Below the pieces are notes generated by a model. It made no database searches. It saw nothing but the letters and a program-made list of their open reading frames with translations, and was not told where the DNA came from. Positions 58,707 through 64,000 of a DNA stretch of 64,000 bases are shown here, one piece after another. Position 1 is the stretch's first letter, and every line of letters starts with the position of its first letter. This DNA comes from Clavulina sp. PMI_390 (lineage: Eukaryota > Basidiomycota > Agaricomycetes > Cantharellales > Hydnaceae), in NCBI GenBank assembly GCA_015039315.1, contig WIDE01000001.1, positions 228,559 through 292,558 of the forward strand, given 5' to 3'. The position numbers and the translations under genes were made by a program.

Positions 58707-60954
58707 TCACCGTGTGGATGGGCCGGGGCCTTCTTCGTCATCAAGAATCGAGCTGGGGCGGCTGCTTCGAGGGCTTCTTGAGCGCAGACTACTATCTGAT
58801 GATTGCGAGCCACTTTCTAGCGAGCGAGGCGTTTTTGTTCTAAGCTCGGGAATCGGTGTAGGAACGAGGCCGGGGATCGTGAGGGCCTGAGAGGTAGAGA
58901 GAAGAGGGAACGGAGGTGATGGTGGGGTCACGAACAAGTCGATTCCAGCTGCGAGTCGGGAGCGCATGGGTTCGGGCTCAGCGTAGTATCTGTGCGCATC
59001 CCAATCATACCCGGGCGGCGGAGGTGTGGGCAGATTGGAGACAGGAGATTCTGGAATAGCAAAGGAAGGAGAGAAGAAGAAAAGGGGTTCAACAGCGGAG
59101 GATGTGAAGCGGTTGTCGATCGTGGAGAAGGGAGCTTCAGTTGTAATAGAGGGCGGAGGAGTGTCAGGAGCGCCAGGGTAATGATTATGGCTATGGGTAC
59201 CAGAAAAGCGGGGATGTCTCTCCGGCGCTGCCCAAGAACGAACATGGCGCAGAGTTTGAGCAAGGAAGTCGTGATTGATGGGAGGTCCGGGCGCGGAATA
59301 GAAAGAGTGCGTGTTATCAAGTGAACGAGATCGATCTCGCAAAGCACTCAGGAGTTCTTCTTGCTTCATCGAGAGCTGTATGTTTGACTCCCGAGGCTGA
59401 TTGCCCGCGAGGAACTCGGCGAAGTCGAACAGCGTTCCAGTCCCTCCCTCACGAAGCGGCAGCGATGGAGCATTTCCAGCTGGGCGCAAATCATGGGGAC
59501 GCTGAGGAGAACCTTTCATGATGTGAATAATCCCTCGCAGGCCAGAAATCCAGCGATCAAAGGTATCCTGTGGATAAGTCACCCATCAGCCAAGAATAGC
59601 ACTAATGTGGGGTGTATGGCTAACCTTTCGGGTGCCAAATATGCCGATGATTGCGATTGGAATAGTCGAGACCATTATATCAGGAGTACATGCTGCAAAA
59701 TTGTGGATGGCTTGCATACTTAGACTGTGATATTTGACGTCTAGTCATAAGCACACTGCCAATTGAGGAGGGTGTTTCTAGGTGCACATACCAAAAGGTT
59801 ATGAAGATGTATAGGGCAAAAAGTCCGACACGAAACAAGGTTCGAAGATCGTTCCTCCTCCCTGGAGCCGAGAATCACAAGAAGAATCGGTGGATGTTCG
59901 TCGATAAAACAGAGTATGGTGCTTACGTTCCCAGAGGTCTGTGATATTCTTGACCACCATCACACTGGCAAGGACTACGAGTGGGGATCAATGATTGTTC
60001 TACGTCTCACGCCTAAAACCGCACCTTCCAGCCCTAAGGTCAAGATGAGGATGGCACCAGTAATGGACCCAACATATTTGGGCCTGGTGAAACGTGGATT
60101 AGGAACCAAGCCAAGGGGAAATCGGGGAATAAAGTAACACTTACGTCCACCCTAGATCCACGAAGCAGTAGAACGGATGCGGTTTGGCGGCAGTTGGGTC
60201 AAGGAGAACGGTCTACGGCCATTTGGCCAATCAGATGTGAAGCTCTTGCGAAGAAGCATAAGCACGGACATACCACGAGAAGAGGCAACATAGCGAGCGT
60301 ATAAACAATATAGGGGAGTCTATCATGTCGTGGAGGTGGTGAGATGAGAGCCACCTGCCTGGAGGAAGTGGAGTCGATTTACGCGATAAAGATGGGAGCT
60401 GGCTTGGATCTTGCGAATACGGGACGATACTCGATAGAATAGACGATGAAGAACACCTGATTGATTGGGGAGAGGCTAGTGAGCGGGGACTCTGTGCGTC
60501 AACCCAAGTAGCACGTGGAACTCACATGCCAAACGAGAATGCATACAGCGGTCGCGACACTACGTCACAGAGCGAGATAAAGAAAGAAAACAGCAGAGGA
60601 GCGCCGAGTAGAAGCCTTACGAGATAGAAGCAGGCGTGAACAGCACAGACTGGGCAGCACACAGCGTGCTTCCGGCCTCAATCCGCCGGACACTTCGAAT
60701 GGGATAGCGATTTGCAAAGAATCTAGGCGGCAGACACGCCGTCTAGTTAGCTCACGGGTAGATGGGTTATATCGGGTGACATACAAGAGACAAGCTAGTA
60801 AATTCTGAATTATGCATGTAACATAGATGTTGATAAGGAGCGGTTGAGTTTTCACATTGCGAGAGAATACAGTCGTGACGGCGAGAATTATGAGGCCGAT
60901 AGCTCCTCCGAGATTGAGGCCATAGAAGACGCCTTGAATAAGAGATACAGTCAT
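58707..60954 (-). CDS. Multipass membrane protein with Ser/Pro-rich cytosolic tail, unknown function
   Basis: I do not recognise the family. The first exon starts at MTVSLIQGVFYGLNLGGAIG and encodes two hydrophobic segments (GLIILAVTTVF; LLINIYVTCIIQNLLACLLYV). Later small exons carry further membrane segments (VLFTPASISVRLLL..., LPYIVYTLAMLPLLVVC, SITGAILILTLGLEGAVL, LFRVGLFALYIFIT, IPIAIIGIFG), for a total of about seven. The last exon (58707 to about 59570) is a ~290-residue tail rich in Ser and Pro, with SSDSSLRSRSPRSSRPSS near the end. Seven segments and a long phosphorylatable tail would suit a receptor-like protein, but no GPCR signature is seen. Exon borders in the middle are approximate. 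It is divergent from uL14m. Confidence 0.65.
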
Positions 60955-61247
60955 GATAGATCGATAGCGTGCTGTTTCGAACGCGTCGAATGACAATACA
61001 CAGTGGAATGAATGAACTGAAGCGGCTGCTTCTGAGCGAGATACGAATAGATCGGAGGACGGGAAGCGGTTCGAACGTGAGATTTAGGTCGTTCTCGTAG
61101 AAATTTGGCGAGAACGTGCGTGTCGACACGTCCGCAATGCGTAGGGTGTCAGCGCGCGGGGAAGCCGAAACGCGTCCTCGAAGCGCTGGAACCAAATAAA
61201 CCGGCCACGACAACAACAAACCTGTCTACCTTTGCACGTCGCTCGCT
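60955..61247. promoter_or_regulatory. Shared divergent promoter, membrane protein / uL14m
   Basis: About 290 bp between two divergent start codons. CpG-rich (GCGCG, CGAACGCG) and without a clear TATA box. Confidence 0.4.
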
Positions 61248-61786
61248 ATGATTGGCCTGAAAGGTCTCTTGAATGTCAGCTATGCACTCTTATCAATGCG
61301 CCGACTTGCTTTATCTCAACATGACGTGTCTCTTAGGTCATTGACAATTCAGGAGCACTGATAGTCGAGTGCGTGAATGTGCTCAAGTCAAAAAGCAAAC
61401 CAGGCGTGGGCACCGTCGGTGACGAGATAGTCTGCGTTGTCAAGCGTGCCCGACCAATACCCAACAACGCGCCGACGTCGAATATCGTCAAAGTTCGTCG
61501 AGGAGAGGTGCACCGCGCGCTGATAGTCCGGACGAAGAAAGAGGTCTTGCGGCCCGACGGGAGATACATTCGCTTCGACGACAATGCTGCTGTGCTTCTG
61601 AATAAGAAGCGGGAGTTGCTGGGGACACGAATAAATGGTGTGGTCAGCTCGGATCTGCGATTGAAGGGCTGGGGGAAAATCGTTAGCATAGCACCAAAAG
61701 TACGTCCCTTTTTGTGTTTGAACCTACTTATCTTTTTTCGCGTAACGTAACACTCACACTCCTTTCAATCACGTTAGGTTGTATAA
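61248..61786 (+). CDS. MRPL38: Mitochondrial large-subunit ribosomal protein uL14m
   Basis: Three exons, 61248-61274, 61337-61699 and 61778-61786, give 132 residues. The first exon encodes only MIGLKGLLN and the last only VV plus stop. The uL14 core is clear: [64 protein letters not shown] and GTRINGV. Bacterial-like signature words and the basic short N-terminus point to the mitochondrial, not the cytosolic (uL14/Rpl23) form. The ending SIAPKVV resembles bacterial uL14 ends, which supports the small last exon over reading through to a stop at 61750. The symbol follows yeast usage. Confidence 0.88.
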
Positions 61787-63821
61787 TCATTATCCTCTGA
61801 CCTCGTTCTTGCATCTTCCTAATATGGGTACCTACTACCTTGCTGTCAATAATTCCCCACTGCATTACATTCCTCTACTATCTACACGACCACTCTCTGC
61901 GTGTCTAGCGGCTTCAGCTTCATTTTCTCACTCACTCCAAGACTTTTGCACCCCTGCTTCTATTTTCGTCAGGTGTCCTAACTGCCGTCCCTCGCCATGA
62001 TCTTCCGGCTTTATGTCAATACTTTTTTTGAATCAGTTGAAGGGGGTTCTTTCCTATTCGCTTGCGAATGTCTTCTCACCTTGTTCAGTGTTATTCGGGA
62101 CGCGATTCCTTCTCCATGGGTTCACGCCGCGCACATTGACTTTAGAGCTAGATTGTGCCTCGAGCATTTCCCGAAACCGCTATCGGAAATATGTATATGC
62201 CGTGATTGTTCGCACTGACGTTTTCTGTCGTGTGTGCCGCCTTTCCATGTGCGCCATGTGTGTATAGCATGATCGCTAGAGTGTGTGCTGCTGGCGGTTC
62301 AGGGTGAGTACCCGGAAACGTCTTGCGACAACCTGCGTTCTGGCAGATCTGCGCGAATTTGGGGTATACGAGATCTAGTATATCCGGGCGCCGTGGCGGC
62401 TGCGAACAACACTGCCATGCAACCCGCCCCCCTCGCCACCTTTTGAGTATGATTTTCAGTGCGCAGTGACTAGACGCTCGCTAGAGGAATCGCATCTGTA
62501 TTTCCATCCATTTTCATTCGTTAATCACATGTACGGCGTTTCACTTGTGGGAACACGAGCAAGGGCGATCTTGGATTTGCCTGCTGTTAGTGGGAGATAA
62601 GTTTTGGCCACCTGTGCTCCACGTTCGTTGGATCTTGAAATGAATGCGTGCAGCTCTTTTGAATCTTATAGAAGCCGACAATCACGATCGTAACTGGCAC
62701 TGTCTCAGTTGGTGTGTGTAGGAATCTGGCCGCGCGGATGATTTCATAGTATAGCCCCCCGCGCAAGCACTGCCGGGGTGAATTCATGCTACTGAATGCC
62801 CAATGACGATAATGACGATAGCTCACCGCCAACGATAGAGCATTTCACACATACATCGCTTGGGGGGGTGGCCAAATGATGATGGCTCTGGATGATAGGC
62901 GGGCGATCGCCCCGTGCGTGTGTTGAGTCAAGTTGGCGAAACGGCAGCGTCTCCTGAGCATCCTATTCCCGACTCTGCGCATGATCGGTTACATCTCGAC
63001 TGTCAACGCGTATGCATGCAGAAGCTTGAATATCTCTTTTCTACTCTATAGCAATAGACCTCGATAGAAGGGCGGGTAAGGCAATATGCGGTACGAGGCT
63101 TCTCGAATGAAAAAAGATAGTGTTTCGCGGGGATCCACATCCGCGCAAAAATAAGGAAATATGAGCACAAGTCTTGTGGCTGACCAAGGCGAGGGTAAAC
63201 GACGGATCTTGCATTGGCGAGGAAGCCCTCTGTAGCGTCTAGGATGGCAGGGGGAGGGGGGCGGCTGTCAACATTTGCCTCATTATGGACACGTGATGCG
63301 TGGATGTGCCTCCACATACCAACGAGGAGGGGAAATGGGCGCCTTTTGTAAAGCGCTATGAGTCTCTTGGTCGTTGCCAGCGTAACCTAGGAGTGGCAGC
63401 CTCCGTCAATGACCATCGAAAGACAAAATGGACCGCTAGCGCCGCGGCCCCGGGTGTGCATCAGTCCTTGGGGATTCCAATTGGCTATTTGGAGTGGGCA
63501 AGTGAGCAGTGCATCCGATCGTGCCGATCCCATAACTCTTTGCTTTTCATGGCTGTGCCGCCCCGCCAACTGGAAATGCGATAGCATCGAGGAGAGCAAG
63601 ACATTTTTCCCTTGATTCGGAAACCCTGTCTGAATGCAAATAAGTAATCGACACCATCCCGTTTTGGACATGAGGCGGAGGAAATGCGCCGAGGGCTCTT
63701 CATACAAAAAGTGTACCTGTCAGGCAATCTCTGCTCTGCTCTTCACCCTCCCCTCCTCCTCCCTCTCCCTCCCCATCCAAGCCAGCAAGCCGCCTCTCCA
63801 CCCTCACGACCTTCATCCATA
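61787..63821. other. Intergenic, 2 kb
   Basis: No supported gene on either strand. A pyrimidine-rich tract (63735-63775) lies just before the last gene's ATG and marks its promoter or leader. The rest holds only short overlapping ORFs. Confidence 0.45.
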
Positions 63822-64000
63822 ATGAGTCTGCTCGTCGAGAAAACCGGCCTCTTCTTCAAGGTCGCAGGCTGGGCGACGTTCAAGCTGGTCCCTGCCCTCG
63901 TCGTTGTCACCTTTTTCAAGTTCCCTTGGGCCGTCCTCAAGTTCCTCGCACTGCACGGACGTGACGGTGGCCGCTTCCTCGGCAACATCTTCACCCCTCA
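63822..64000 (+). CDS. 5' end of a membrane-anchored protein, cut by window edge
   Basis: The start ATG at 63822 follows a CT-rich leader. The visible 59 residues begin MSLLVEKTGLFFKVAGW and contain a hydrophobic segment (FKLVPALVVVTFFKFPWAVL) that looks like an N-terminal membrane anchor, followed by HGRDGGRFL. The frame is open to the edge. The family cannot be told from this part; fungal membrane-anchored alpha/beta hydrolases are one possibility. Confidence 0.6.
   Translation, partial: MSLLVEKTGLFFKVAGWATFKLVPALVVVTFFKFPWAVLKFLALHGRDGGRFLGNIFTP

Overview
The window is nuclear DNA of a filamentous basidiomycete. The genes are densely packed on both strands and are split by many short GT-AG introns, mostly 50-70 nt. 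The protein set is fungal: ERG2, a trifunctional folate enzyme, XanA-type xanthine dioxygenase, COX6, a GH5 mannanase and an Agaricomycete-style sesquiterpene synthase. An Agaricomycete of the Rhizoctonia/Ceratobasidiaceae kind fits best. That placement is an inference from protein style, not from a search.

Layout. Positions 1-12,000 are the accessory, duplication-rich part: a sesquiterpene synthase cut by the left edge, a second complete copy in direct repeat with about 1.1 kb of shared upstream sequence, a xanthine dioxygenase, and three tandem hotdog thioesterases with the same four-exon structure. A decayed antisense copy of the ORC1 3' end lies behind the second thioesterase. From 11.8 to 32.6 kb the genes are core: ORC1, COG8, an RRM/Arg-Asp-rich RNA-binding protein, COX6, MCM4, FOL1 (divergent from MCM4 across 120 bp), a secreted GH5 mannanase, ERG2, a WBP11-like splicing protein and mitochondrial bL9. 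About 3.6 kb (32.6-36.2 kb) has no recognisable gene.

From 36 to 61.8 kb come an amidase, an RNF10/Mag2-like RING protein, a GNAT protein, a MOCS1-like MoaA/MoaC molybdenum-cofactor locus, an OCRL-type inositol 5-phosphatase, folylpolyglutamate synthase, SPT5, hexokinase, a serine/proline-tailed multipass membrane protein and mitochondrial uL14. The last 2 kb is intergenic apart from the 5' end of an unidentified membrane-anchored protein running off the right edge.

Functional links. ORC1 and MCM4 both act in origin licensing and share a GGCGCGT element upstream. FOL1 and folylpolyglutamate synthase are early and late steps of folate metabolism. The points most worth a second look are a 4-nt microexon that completes the catalytic GDLNYR motif of the 5-phosphatase, the MOCS1-like arrangement in which MoaA ends in Gly-Gly-stop with an in-frame splice possibility to MoaC, and the duplication history around the thioesterases and ORC1. 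I saw no tRNA, rRNA, CRISPR array or intact transposon. Exon boundaries were read by eye; those given to the base were checked for reading-frame phase unless marked approximate.
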